Shown one piece after another: positions 1 to 9,694 of a stretch of 64,000 nt of DNA. This DNA is from Phymatolithon calcareum (taxonomy: Eukaryota > Rhodophyta > Florideophyceae > Hapalidiales): NCBI GenBank assembly GCA_977006965.1, contig OZ345365.1, positions 1,302,001-1,366,000 of the forward strand, given 5' to 3'. Position 1 is the first letter of the stretch; each line of letters begins with the position of its first letter. The notes beneath the pieces are model-generated. The model made no database searches, was not told the DNA's origin, and saw only the letters and a list, made by a program, of their open reading frames with translations. The translations under genes were made by a program, and so were the position numbers.

Positions 1-375
1 ATAAAGAAAAAGAAGACAATCGCAATTAAGTGGATTCATTGAATAGGTACCATGTATCCCAACTTGAGAAGAGTCGGTACCTTTTTAACTTATCTACTTT
101 TGTTATTTCATTCTTGGTCTGTTTTTCTGTTCTTCTTCTTTCGTTCTTTTTTGAGGAAATTCGCTAAATGCCCACCAAAAGTGGTGAAAGTACACTAAAC
201 CTCCAACCAAGCCAAAACTACTACTCATCCGTTACGTGGAGCGCTGACAGTTGCCTTTTTTGGAGGGAAAAAGGGAAGTGGCTGCTACTTCCCATTGATC
301 CAACTTTTGTGCACATCCTCGAATTCTTCTGACAAGCTCAACGCACAGCGCTCCCGCACTACTCACTCTGAAACC

Positions 376-888
376 ATGAACAAGAAGTAGCTCGTGCTAC
401 AGCTGGGCGACTACTTTGGATCAAGCTTCGACGATGTTGTTAACGTCGTGATCTCCCACAACGCGTCAATCGGGAAGGCAGACCTCGTGGAGAGGCGCAA
501 CAAGCAGCGTCTGACACTCATCTGTAGCCAGCGCACAGCTTGCACCTTCCGCGTGAAAGTCAGCGCGCTGCCGAGCGTCGGGGGTGTCAAGATCACCAAG
601 TCAATCGGACACAGCTGTGTTGGAGGCCCCTCAAGGGAGCGCCAGTTCAAAACTGAGCTACTCGCGCAGAGGGCGCCGGTGCTGACTGGATTTGTTGCCA
701 CAAGTGGCCGAGTCAGTGGAAATGCCGCGCAGCTGACGGAAATGGTCCGCAAACAAAGCGGTATCGTCTTAAAGCGCACACAGGCGCACACCATAGTGGC
801 TTCCAAGCTGGGAACGGATGTCCACCACCTGGCGCAAATCAGAGTACTGCGCTCGTACCATTATCATCGACCTCACCGCCTTCGATGA
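376..888 (+). pseudogene. MULE transposase N-terminal fragment (FAR1/MuDR-type zinc region)
   Basis: The frame opens at ATG 376, hits TAG at codon 5, and then stays open to 888 (about 165 residues). The peptide has the pattern of the MuDR/FAR1 N-terminal zinc-binding region: Cys in LICSQRTACTFRVKVSAL, then the GHSC segment about 45 residues on (a C-C...H-x-C arrangement). A basic stretch RERQFKTELLAQRAP and a helical segment ending QAHTIVASKLG follow, which in MULE proteins precede the DDE catalytic domain. No catalytic domain is present. Location inside a TIR-bounded MULE supports the call. The protein is nonsense-mutated and truncated, so not functional. Confidence 0.65.
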
Positions 889-994
889 CGGAGATGCTAT
901 CAATAGTTGCGACGAAGAGCTAAACCAGAGAGAGTAGCGTACGCAATAAATTTCACAGTCGCATTGAGTGCTCTGAGAAATGGATGAGTAGTAG

Positions 995-1349
995 CAGGGG
1001 AATGTTATGGGGGGGAGTAACACTGATTTTTTTTTTCAAAACTTGTCTGCAAAAGCATGACATTGATGTGCCGGCAAAAATTATGAGTTCAGGCTGTATC
1101 AATAATAACTCTTGTTTACAGAATATTTCTATTGTTTTTCACCACAAAATCGAATACTGCAACGAGAGCGACCGCTACATTGGCAACTCCCAATGTTCCG
1201 GGAACGAGGGCCATATTTTCAGCTTTCATTCTCCTTTTTATGAAGCAATTAATCTCTGCAAAATTATATCAAACACACACTATAGACGCAAATCCAAAAA
1301 ATCGGTATGATAAGGGGTTCGTGTTACTCCCCCCCATAACACTCCCCTG
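995..1349. mobile_element. MITE nested in the MULE (CAGGGGAA-type TIR, 7-bp target duplication)
   Basis: The ends are near-perfect 29-bp inverted repeats starting CAGGGGAATGTTATGGGG (995-1023 and 1321-1349, one mismatch). Flanking direct repeats GTAGTAG at 988-994 and 1350-1356 mark the insertion. The 355-bp interior has no protein similarity that I recognise. The CAGGG start is typical of hAT superfamily ends, but hAT duplications are 8 bp, so superfamily assignment is open. A second element with the same TIR start lies at 21190-21737. Confidence 0.8.
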
Positions 1350-1482
1350 GTAGTAGGTTCTGCTAGGGTGAGTATGATAGTATATTTTGCTATGGGTGAG
1401 TAGTTGCTTTGGCTAGGGGTGGATATTTAGCGTACGTTTACTACTTTTGGTGGGCATTTAGCGAATTTCCTCGTTCTTTTTT

Positions 1483-2013
1483 CTTCATTCTTGTTTTTCT
1501 CTGTAATTTGGTTTACTTTTTTAGATTTTTTTGGGCTGACCGTTTTCTTCGTCGATTGATTCTCTTTGAATTGATTCTTGATATTTTTATATTTGTTTGA
1601 AGGGAAGTTACTTTGATTTCAGCCTGTCAAATTCCGTTTTGAACTTGCAAACGATCTGCACATTGCTTGCCCAGCGCAACTTCTTCCCTCCCGCGTCTCC
1701 TAGACCCCTGACCAACGGCACCTCACTCCCAAACAAAACTCGTTCAACTGTGCTCAGGTTCTGCCAGTGTACCGACTCGACCTACCCCAGTTAACATTCA
1801 TCTTTGCTTCACACACGTCAATACTTCTTGCGCACCGCTCTCAGCGCACGCTTTATCCTCTAGAAAAACGGCCAAAGGCGTCCGCACTCTATGTTCCTCT
1901 ATTAGTGCGTGCAGTGATTTTCTGCCTTGCACAGTATCCACAGTCTCAAGAGCAAGCGTACTCTTCCACTACGTCACTCGCGGAGCGAAGCATTCCTCAC
2001 CACGCCCAATACA
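1483..2013 (+). other. 5' flank of SLR1
   Basis: Non-coding stretch leading into SLR1. The first part is T-rich; nearer the gene it becomes C-rich, like the 5' flanks of SLR2, SLR3 and SLR4. The open frame that continues upstream of the SLR1 ATG starts at a TTG (1927) and is not used in my gene model, because in the paralogues the equivalent stretch changes frame between copies. I see no clear TATA box. Confidence 0.4.
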
Positions 2014-3693
2014 ATGGATCTTACTGCTGGGGCGGGTGTTCAAGAAAATGAAGAGCGCCAAATGGACCTGCACTCTCGTGGAATTGACGAAAGCGCTGAT
2101 GAATATCACATGAACAAGATGGGATCACTGTTGCAGTTTTGTGCACCGGACATACCTGCAGAACCTCTTCGCACTGCTGAATTATACAAGACTTCCATCG
2201 AGGAAGGAAAGCACCTGGACGCAATGCCCAATCTGGGAGAGCTGCTGGACGAAAGTGAGGAAGGTGTTCTTGCAAACGATCTTCGTGCAGCTCAACTTTT
2301 CATGAAAGCAATTGAGGAAAGCGAAAACGTTCAGGCTATGAATAATCTGGGGTGGATGTTGCACGAAGGTCGAGAGGGCCTTCCCGCAGACCCTCCTCGT
2401 GCTGTACAGCTCTATACCCGCGCAATCAACGTGGGCAGACATATACACGCCATGGTCAATCTTGGATACTTGTTACAACACGGTGCAGATGGTGTTCCAG
2501 TAGATCCTGTTCGAGCAGTGAAACTACATACGCAGGTAATCGAAGAAGGCGGGGACGTGAACGCAATGAACAACTTGGGATGGATATTGCAAGATGGACG
2601 AAAAGACATACCAGCAGATGCAGTTCGCGCCGTGGAGCTCTATACTCGCGCTATCAGCGAGGGTCGGCATGTACTAGCCATGGTCAATCTGGCGATTTTA
2701 CTGGAAGAAGGCGCTATTGGTGTTCCAGCAGACCCTCCTCGTGCAGCTCAAGTATACATGCAAGCAATCGAGGAAGGAGCAAACATTAAGGCTATGAATA
2801 ATCTAGGATGGATGTTGCATGAAGGTCGAGAAGGCGTACCGGCTGACCCGCCTCGTGCCGCACAGCTCTATAACCGGGCTATCAGCGAGGGCAGACACAT
2901 AAGCTCAATGGTCTATCTTGGATACCTGTTTCACGATGGAGCCGATGGTGTTCCAGCAGACCCTCCTCAAGCAGCTCAACTATACATGCAAGCAATCGAG
3001 GAAGGCGGAAACGTTCAGGCTATGAATAATATGGGATGGTTGTTACATCAAGGTCGCGAAGGCGTACCGGCAGACCCGCCTCGTGCGGTACAGCTCTATA
3101 CCCGGGCTATCATCGAGGGCAGACATATACACGCCATGGTCAATCTTGGATACTTGTTACAACACGGTGCAGATGGTGTTCCGGCAGATCCTGTGCGATC
3201 AGTGCAACTACATACGCAAGCAATCGAAGAAGGTAGAGACGTAGATTCAATGAACAACTTGGGATGGATATTGCAAGATGGCCGAGAAGGCGTGCCGGCA
3301 GATCCAGTTCGGGCCATGGAGCTGTACACCCACGCCGTCGAGGTTGGTAGGAATGCACTAGCCATGATCAACCTGGGACTCATGCTGCAAAATGGGAAAC
3401 CTGGAGTCCCAGCTAACGTGCCTAAAGCCGTTCAATTCTATGAAAGTGCCATCGATGAATGGGGTGATGTATACGCCATGGTCTTATTATGCCGGTTCCT
3501 AGAAAAAGGTAGTGATGCAGTGCCTGCAGACGTGCCCCGTGCAGTGCGGCTGTACACGCTCGCCATTGACAAGTCTGCGAATACAAACGCATTGGTAAAC
3601 TTGGCAGTGCTACTGAAAAGTGGGACGGAGCAGGTTGCAGCTGATCCGAAACGCGCTCTGGAATTGATTAGAAGAGCCTATTCTATGTTGTAG
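2014..3693 (+). CDS. Sel1-repeat protein SLR1, 14 repeats
   Basis: A 559-residue intact protein made almost entirely of Sel1-like (TPR-related) repeats with a strict 38-residue period. The core is NNLGWML-x5-G-VPADPPRAVQLYTRAI-EG. Fourteen units follow a 30-residue acidic head. Units 3-5 and 9-11 are near copies (for example LLQHGADGVP recurs), so part of the array arose by duplication of a six-unit block. Sel1 repeats form alpha-solenoid scaffolds; known members adapt ER-associated degradation (Sel1/Hrd3) or activate chitin synthase (Skt5/Chs4). No signal peptide, membrane segment or enzyme domain is visible, so a cytosolic adaptor is the inference. The ATG at 2014 matches the conserved MNLN start of SLR2 and SLR4. 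Unlike the other copies it is not followed by a GT14 gene. The last unit, ending in RRAYSML, is shared by the family. Confidence 0.88.
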   Translation: MDLTAGAGVQENEERQMDLHSRGIDESADEYHMNKMGSLLQFCAPDIPAEPLRTAELYKTSIEEGKHLDAMPNLGELLDESEEGVLANDLRAAQLFMKAIEESENVQAMNNLGWMLHEGREGLPADPPRAVQLYTRAINVGRHIHAMVNLGYLLQHGADGVPVDPVRAVKLHTQVIEEGGDVNAMNNLGWILQDGRKDIPADAVRAVELYTRAISEGRHVLAMVNLAILLEEGAIGVPADPPRAAQVYMQAIEEGANIKAMNNLGWMLHEGREGVPADPPRAAQLYNRAISEGRHISSMVYLGYLFHDGADGVPADPPQAAQLYMQAIEEGGNVQAMNNMGWLLHQGREGVPADPPRAVQLYTRAIIEGRHIHAMVNLGYLLQHGADGVPADPVRSVQLHTQAIEEGRDVDSMNNLGWILQDGREGVPADPVRAMELYTHAVEVGRNALAMINLGLMLQNGKPGVPANVPKAVQFYESAIDEWGDVYAMVLLCRFLEKGSDAVPADVPRAVRLYTLAIDKSANTNALVNLAVLLKSGTEQVAADPKRALELIRRAYSML

Positions 3694-4838
3694 ACCACGT
3701 TTATATAATCCACAACAGAATGAATTGTAACCTGCGATGAGGAGCGTATTGGGAAACCGACGGGGCTACTGTAAAGTTAGATTCTAAATATATGAAGTCA
3801 GCATGCAGTGAAGGATGAACTTGATAGATAGTGTTAACGAGGGTGGACTGGTGAGGGAAGGGATGAACTGGCTAAAAATCTGCCTAGAGAGATATTCATG
3901 GGCGAGTTAAGTTGTTTCACTCTCAGGATCGGCAAGGTAGTCGGCACTCGCTCTCGCCAATTGTGGCTTGCTTTAGATGCGATTGTTTAATCGCTGCGAT
4001 GAGCGGTGCCTTTAACGTAACGGATGCTCCAACCAACTGACCGGGGGCTACACGTCAGCCCCCAGGAATAACGACACCATCCTATCACTGTCAGGTCTAA
4101 CGGCTACTGCGATACGCACGTGCGAATCAGTGACCTAACTTGGCGATCTCGCGGTGCCTATCATCCTGTGATTATTTCGACTGTCGGGTTTGTTTGTTAT
4201 TACGAGCTGACACTTGCGGGAGGCCTCCCGACGTCGTCGCACCATAGGATCTCCTGGCAGTGTCTTTCTTAGTCTTCTTGTCTCATCATTGACCGAGCTG
4301 ACATTTTGCAAGCCACTGTCTTGTTCTACAACACTACGAGTTCAGATAGCCAGTGAGATGGCACAAAGTACAGCTGAGACTACGGTCTAGCTGATTCCAT
4401 TATCTAGCCACTCCTTGCACTCTTGAACCGAATTGCTTTTGTCATGCTCTCTCCGATCTGGCCCTTCTGATCTCAAAAAAGGAATTTTTCTCAAATTTTG
4501 GAATCGCGTTCCTTATCTTCGCAGTGTGCTCGAAAATGTCGGGTATGTATAGCGAGGCTATTCGACTTTAAGCTCGGGGACTGTCAAATCCTTCCTTCTC
4601 TCATGTATAGCTTTCCATGCATGTAACTCGTTGACGAAAGAGGCAAAATCGTGGTTTTTCACTGCCCAGACAACTTGTTTTTGCATGCGAACAAAACTAA
4701 GCTACATTTGCAGATTTAAATCCTTTTTAAAAAAAGGATTTACTATTACCAAGTCTTGAAGACAGACAGGTGTGAAAACACTAGGATTGGTGAAGCGAAT
4801 GACTTATTCAGGGGTTGGTTGAGCTGGTGGGAGTTGAG
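3694..4838 (+). repeat. 3' flank of SLR1, duplicated downstream of SLR3 and partly SLR2
   Basis: No gene is seen. The first bases after the stop (TAGACCACG) recur after SLR2 and SLR4. About 4193-4790 is closely repeated at 23640-24240 downstream of SLR3, and 4440-4560 also at 9950-10080 downstream of SLR2. This is flanking sequence carried along with SLR duplications. Similarity to the SLR3 copy ends near 4790, just before the LTR at 4839. Confidence 0.6.
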
Positions 4839-5258
4839 TGTTTACGATATTACTCTTTCTTTAATTACTTATTATCAGTCGTTCGTTGTCTGTCTCCCTC
4901 CGGTCCGCTAGTCGGATTCCAGGCGGGGCTTAAATAGACGTATCCTATTTTATCTATTATAACTTATTTACACGAAAATTGCACATTCCATTGCTCTAGA
5001 TGTTTCTACAAATTTCGATTAGTGTTCTAGAATCATCTAGAAAGGTCTAATCAGTTTCTAGATGTTTCTAGAGAGTTCTATTCGTGTTCCAGATACATCT
5101 AGAAAGTTCGAATTTGTTTCTAGATGTTTGTAGAAATATTTCATGAAAAGTATTCCAGAAAGAGTAGCCATAAATTACAATAAATTACAATTACAGTTTT
5201 CTACAATACAGAAACTTGAGTAACATACATACTGCGTGTATATGATTGTTACACTATT
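4839..5258 (-). repeat. Probable 3' LTR of the Ty3/gypsy relic, with clustered TCTAGA motifs
   Basis: On the minus strand, just after the pol remnant, a purine-rich run (AGAAATTTGGGAATAG, about 5259-5274) leads into TGTAACAATC, the usual polypurine tract followed by the TG start of an LTR. The proposed end is CA at 4839-4840. A TATA-like TATTTAAG lies near 4928-4940. Between about 4995 and 5160 there are many copies of TTCTAGA/TCTAGAA in both orientations. No second LTR copy is in the window, so the boundaries are inferred. Confidence 0.5.
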
Positions 5259-5297
5259 CCCAAATTTCTACTTTTGACGTCCTTGTCAACACAGAAA

Positions 5298-6800
5298 TTA
5301 ATTATCCTCATAATATAAATGGTTCAAAATATTATTTTTCTTAATGTAATCCAAGAGCAATTGTGCAATAGTTCCATCCTTGTCAACAAAATGCCTTGTT
5401 GGCTGCCAGTCCGCATCATGGGTTGGCATGCCTTTTATAAGCGTAAGGAATTGGTATCCTTTTCCTCTCTTTCTATGCCTTAATATTGAATCTACAACAA
5501 GCTCGTCTCCTTCAACAGCTGGTACTGGGTCTGGTCTTTTCCCCAGTGGCGAAGAAATATCAGATTGCTGCTCTAAATAAGGCGTTGTATGAATGATATG
5601 TACAACATCTTGAATTTTAAAGTGACTTGATAGATCAAACCTAACAGCATTCTTTCCAATAAGTCCTTTCACCATAAATGGGCCAAATCTCTTTGCCGAC
5701 AGCTTATCAGATTACTGCGATTTTGAGTGTGCGTCCTTAAATAAACTCTTATTAATCCATAGCTTGTCTCCAATCTGATACACATGCGGTTTATATGACT
5801 TTCCTGCTTCAGCGCTCTGACGAGCCTTTGAAACTTGATACGAGTACTTTGCGTCTTGTAGAGATTCTCTCATTCGATCTTTAAACTCTCTTACAGTATC
5901 CACCGGACATTCAATACCCGTCAGTATGTCCATTGGGGATTTCGGGTTCCATCCTAGATCAACCTCAAATGGCGAAGATCCGAGATCATCAGTAATCGCT
6001 GAATTGTATGCGAACTCAGCTGATAGTAACAAGTCGTCCCAATCATCTTGATGATACGAACAATAACATCAAAGATAATTCTCAACCATCCTGTTCATTA
6101 CTTCTGACGCACCATCTGTTTGAGGGTGACGACTAGATGACATTTTCAGTTTTATTCTGCACAAAGTCATCAATCGATTCCAAAATTTGGATGTGAACTT
6201 CGGATCTCGATCAGAAACTATACTGTACCGGAAACCATGAAATTTAAATATGCTCTTATAGAAAGCATTAGCAACATCAACTGCCGTATCATCTGACTTA
6301 GATGGTATAAAATGAACTCTTCTAGACAAACGATCTACCCAAGTAGTAATGCAATCGTCACCATTCTTCGTCTTTGCAAGGCTAACAATAAAATCTGTTG
6401 CTAACGATCCCCGTCGCTTCTCCGGAACTTCCAAGGAGCTTGGCTCCGTAAGTTTTTTTCCTCCGTGATCCTTCATCTGCTGTCACGTTAAGCATCCTTG
6501 AACGTAACGTTTTACGTCCCGACTCTTATGCCTCAAATGATACTTCTGAAGTCTACCTAGTGTCTTCGAAAAGCCGAAATGCCCGCCAACCTTTTTTCGT
6601 CCTGCGCAAGGCTTGACGGTGCTCTAATTTACATTTGTGGTACTTCCACGGGTAGGAACTGCGTTGCCCGACACGTAGAGATGATCCATGAGCTTGATGT
6701 CTTTGACGACACGGAAAGCGAGTAAATTTGCTTTGTTAATGCTAGAAAAACTAGCTCTGGAATTGTGAAATATGATTTCCTCAATTGAGGAAAAAATGCC
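5298..6800 (-). pseudogene. Ty3/gypsy polyprotein remnant: integrase and C-terminal chromodomain-like region
   Basis: Reading leftward from about 6800: a linker of the RNase H-integrase type (6624-6800), the integrase zinc finger (GGHFGFSKTLGRLQKYH with a later Cys), and the integrase core at 6476-6069. The core shows D in SLATDFIVSL, D in SIVSDRDPKFTSKFW and HPQTDGASEVMNR with its Glu. Next come AFAYN-type C-terminal sequence (6032-5712) and a chromodomain-like tail (5675-5298, LRHRKRGKGYQFLTLIKG). The frame is broken several times. The second Cys of the zinc finger CxxC is replaced by TGA near 6484, and stops separate the three open pieces. Gag, protease and RT are absent. Dead element fragment. 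Confidence 0.85.
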
Positions 6801-6806
6801 GTACAA

Positions 6807-7523
6807 TAGACACTAGGGCTATTGTTTTCCACTTCTTCACTCTTTCCCAGCTAAATTTTTCCAAAGCGCTGTGGTCCGCATTCCCCGCAACCCCCGCTGG
6901 CTCCAATACTAGAATTGTTCGGGTCCCCTTTCATCTTTACTGCTTTTCTCCATGCAGCAGATTCGCTGTTCAAGGAGTATGGCCAGCACCAAGGCCATGA
7001 CCGTGAACTTCAGTAAGTAAATCCTTTGTTTCAACCACGGAATTGTTGATTTTCAGAGAATCCTAATTTATCATAACATTGGCCCTGCCACACATTGTGG
7101 TGGTGTTTTCTAGATTATTCGACGACGTCTTTTGCAAGACGTCGTTCCATGCGTCCTAAACAAGTTTCTCATGTGTTACAAATTGATTGGCACAGAGTAC
7201 AGTGCCACGCCTCTGACGCTCCCTGCCTCATATTAACAAACTACCCAACAATCTGCTCCAACACGTCCTCAGGTGCACCTATTGCCCGTCCCGATTACTG
7301 CATACAATCTGTTTCAGCCATGCCAAGCTAGAATTGCTTACGTGCCGCTCTGAACTCTAGTCCTTTTGCCGACACACACCGCCAAGGCCGTCTTCATTTC
7401 ACGGTGGATTGCCAATCTTCCGCAGCGAAGTCTCCACTATCTGCTCCCCCTCGCAAGTGATCCACAATTTTCTTTCCTGGAACCCGACGAAGTTCCGCAA
7501 CAAGTCACTATACGTTCAGTTCA
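6807..7523 (+). repeat. 5' flank of SLR2, homologous to the SLR4 5' flank
   Basis: No gene is seen. From about 6900 the sequence matches 59.2-59.86 kb upstream of SLR4: both hold TTTACTGCTT..CTCTATGCAGCAG and the C-rich stretch ending TTCAATGAATCT at the start codon. Part is also shared with SLR3. Small indels between copies change any upstream reading frame, which argues that this is promoter and 5' UTR, not coding. Confidence 0.6.
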
Positions 7524-8921
7524 ATGAATCTAAATGTAATGGCCGGTTCTCAAGAAGATGACCACCTGTATTCCCCTTCGGTCCAAGAACACGCGAATAT
7601 GGATGACATGAACAAGCTCGGCTTGCTGTTCCAGTTCGGCGCAAAAGGCGTACCTGTTGACCCTCTTCGTGCTGCAGGATTGTACACCCGCGCCATCGAG
7701 GAAGGCGGGCATCTAGATGCAATGTACAATCTGGGAATATTGTTGCACCACGGAGCAGGCGGCGTACCGGTAGATTGTCATCGTGCCAAGGAGCTATACA
7801 CGCGAGCTATCAATGAAGGATCTCATGTGAAGGCCATGGTCAATCTGGGTGTTTTGCTGGAAAACGGCGCAGATGGCAGTCCACCAGATCTACCTCAGGC
7901 ACTAGAACTGTACGCACGAGCAGTTGAGGAAGGCGCAGACGTAAATGCAATGAACAGCTTCGGGCGACTGATACAGGACGGCGTACACGGCGTTCCCGCA
8001 GATCCACCTCCTGCAGTACAGGTCTATACCCGCGCGATAAATGAGGGCAATCGTCTTCGCGCGATGGGAAATGTGGAGAAAATGCGCCTAGTCGGAGCAC
8101 GCGGAGTTCCAAAAGACTCACCAGATCTCAAAGCATTGTATAATCTGGCACTACTTCTAGATGATGGCGCTGTGGGCGTGCCCGAGGATCCGATTCGTGC
8201 GGTGGAATTATATTCCAGAGCAATTGACGAGTTTGGAGACGTCGATGCGATGAACAACTTGGGGATAATATTCCGTTTTGGCCGAATTGGCGTTCCGGCA
8301 GATACAGTTCGCGCCGTGGACCTTTATAATCGTGCAATCGAAGATGGTCGAAATGTACCAGCCATGATCAATCTGGGGTTGTTGCTGGAAGACGGCGTAG
8401 TCGGTGTTCCCGCAGACAGTGTGCGAGCAGCGGAACTATACACTCAAGCAGTCGAAGAAGGTGCAAACGTAGAGGCAATGTTCAAGTTGGGATGGATACT
8501 CCAAGATGGCCGAAACGGAGTGCCGGCAGATCCAGTTCGCGCCATGGAGATGTATAATCGTGCTATTAACGAGGGTAGGCATGTAGGAGCCATGTTCAAT
8601 CTAGGCCTTCTGCTTCAATATGGGAAACCTGGTGTGCAAGCTAACTTGCCTAAAGCTGTTGAGCTCTATGAGAGAGCTATTGACGAAGGCGGTGATGTAG
8701 AAGCCATGGTCAATTTAGGCCGGTTGTTAGAAAGAGGCAGTGATGCAGTGCCTGCAGACGTGGTCCGTGCTGCGCGGCTGTACACTCTCGCCATTGACAA
8801 GTCTGCGGATTCAAACGCGTTGGTCAACTTGGCAGTGCTACTGAGAAGTGGGACGGAGCACGTTGTAGCGGATCCGAAACGCGCTATGGAATTGATTAGA
8901 AGAGCCTATTCGAATTTGTAG
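7524..8921 (+). CDS. Sel1-repeat protein SLR2, 12 repeats (one shortened)
   Basis: An intact 465-residue protein: a head of about 28 residues (MNLNVMAGSQEDDHLYS), then 12 Sel1-like units. Eleven have the 38-residue period; unit 5 is a 24-residue stub ending VPKDSPDLK that is also present in SLR4. The last three units (PAVELYERAIDEGG.., SDAVPADVVRAARLY, ADPKRAMELIRRAY) match the C-termini of SLR1 and SLR4. Sel1 repeats are protein-protein scaffolds; no partner is encoded here, but the gene converges on GT14-A. The start ATG lies in the context TTCAATGAAT, conserved in SLR3 and SLR4. No signal peptide. The stop is followed by the family TAGACCACGG sequence. Confidence 0.88.
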   Translation: MNLNVMAGSQEDDHLYSPSVQEHANMDDMNKLGLLFQFGAKGVPVDPLRAAGLYTRAIEEGGHLDAMYNLGILLHHGAGGVPVDCHRAKELYTRAINEGSHVKAMVNLGVLLENGADGSPPDLPQALELYARAVEEGADVNAMNSFGRLIQDGVHGVPADPPPAVQVYTRAINEGNRLRAMGNVEKMRLVGARGVPKDSPDLKALYNLALLLDDGAVGVPEDPIRAVELYSRAIDEFGDVDAMNNLGIIFRFGRIGVPADTVRAVDLYNRAIEDGRNVPAMINLGLLLEDGVVGVPADSVRAAELYTQAVEEGANVEAMFKLGWILQDGRNGVPADPVRAMEMYNRAINEGRHVGAMFNLGLLLQYGKPGVQANLPKAVELYERAIDEGGDVEAMVNLGRLLERGSDAVPADVVRAARLYTLAIDKSADSNALVNLAVLLRSGTEHVVADPKRAMELIRRAYSNL

Positions 8922-9012
8922 ACCACGGTTATATGTTCTGCATGTGGAAAGTTACAATTCTATGTATTGCGCACAATGAAAAGAAGTTGATCCTTCCGAT
9001 CATTACATCAAT

Positions 9013-9210
9013 TTCATTCCCGTTGGAAAGGGTGCAAGTGGATGTGTCTTCTTTGCAAACTCGAAGGAAGATCCTGATACCACCGTGGCACTCAAGCGTG
9101 TGCAGCCGTCGACGCGCGCGAAAGGCAAGGCTCTTGAGAACGAGATTCGCACGATGCGCGCAATCCGTCATCCGAATATCATCCGCTGTCATGAAGCCTA
9201 CAAGCCGGTA
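9013..9210 (+). pseudogene. Protein kinase N-lobe fragment (STE20/PAK-like)
   Basis: The frame through 9025 and 9085 encodes the first kinase subdomains: a glycine-rich loop VGKGASGCVFFA, the VALKRV strand with the ATP-binding Lys, then ALENEIRTMRAIRHPNI with the helix-C Glu and the HPNI turn before strand 4. This order and wording are closest to STE20/PAK kinases. The match fades after about residue 65 (CHEAYK) and there is no catalytic loop or activation segment. It is a scrap carried inside the LINE insertion, not a gene. The parent kinase is not in the window. Confidence 0.75.
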
Positions 9211-9324
9211 ATCTGCAGGGTGCGTTCGTCAATGTCTATGTTAGTAATATTGGGAATGTGGAGGATTGCAGCGAGGTGAGCATCCTCGACGCAGAGCTTG
9301 TCGATAAGATTGTGGACGGAAAGC

Positions 9325-9464
9325 ATGATGATAACTTTCCTCATGAGCAACCTGGAAGAATACCTCGGAAGATATCAACTGACCAAAGAGGAAATCAATA
9401 TCTCTGAAAAAGCTCTAGACAAGCTACTATTCTTCACTATCGTCTTTTACAACGACATGGAATA
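9325..9464 (+). pseudogene. LINE ORF2 C-terminal tail
   Basis: The open frame to TAG at 9462-9464 encodes LGRYQLTKEEINISEKALDK and ends FFTIVFYNDME. The LINE reverse transcriptase at 33183-34454 ends LARYQLTGEETKKTEEALDQ and FFTSAFYEDME, so the two are the same C-terminus. Only about 45 residues survive. Confidence 0.8.
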
Positions 9465-9694
9465 GACAAGGCGTCAATTGAGGAAATCTGATCAGTGGAC
9501 CCCAAGCTTTTCCCTCCGCCTTTTTACGGGAGAGGGTTTTTGCAGCTAGGGCTACGACGTTAACCCGGGTTAAAGTATTTGAATAGATGATCGAAGCTAC
9601 AACGTAGCTGCTGAAACGCATCTCTCTTGCAGTCTCATGAGTGCTACTGAGGGCGTTTAATAAATTCCAAATTCAAAAAAAACAATGAAAAGAA

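Larger units (their letters stand above)
153..1472 (+). mobile_element. Mutator-like element (MULE), short relic with terminal inverted repeats
   Basis: Left end 153-203 and right end about 1419-1472 are inverted copies of each other; the outer 30 bases begin GAGGAAATTCGCTAAATG. The element is flanked by a perfect 10-bp direct repeat GTTCTTTTTT (143-152 and 1473-1482), in the 9-11 bp range known for Mutator elements. Inside is a transposase N-terminal fragment (376-888) and a nested MITE (995-1349). At 1.32 kb, including 0.36 kb of nested DNA, it is far too short for a full transposase, so it is an internally deleted copy. The target repeat is T-rich, so some of its identity could be compositional, but it sits exactly at both repeat ends. 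Confidence 0.8.
8986..9681 (+). mobile_element. 5'-truncated LINE insertion carrying a protein-kinase fragment (chimeric retrocopy)
   Basis: A 696-bp insertion with a perfect 13-bp target duplication ACAATGAAAAGAA (8973-8985 and 9682-9694). Other SLR copies lack it. The right part (about 9325-9681) is the 3' end of the LINE family seen at 32948-34468: the last ORF residues, then a 3' UTR also found at 35824-35985 and a tail CGTTTAATAAATTCC. The left part (about 8986-9210) is protein-kinase coding sequence in the same orientation. The whole unit integrated at once, so the join formed before or during reverse transcription. Confidence 0.8.

Noticed and set aside
411-806. Long minus-strand frame opposite the MULE transposase fragment
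   Set aside because: Its sense partner matches a MULE zinc region; the antisense frame has no recognisable content.
1927-2013. N-terminal extension of SLR1 from TTG 1927
   Set aside because: Non-ATG start, and the equivalent upstream sequence shifts frame between SLR3 and SLR4.
2014-3693. The regular 114-bp periodicity of the SLR genes as a possible CRISPR-like or satellite array
   Set aside because: The repeats are in frame, variable at third positions and encode Sel1 units; there are no conserved repeats with unique spacers.
7840-8337. Minus-strand frames inside SLR2 (and similar ones in SLR1, SLR3 and SLR4)
   Set aside because: They are shadows of the repetitive coding sequence; their Arg/Ser/Leu-rich content follows from the sense codons.
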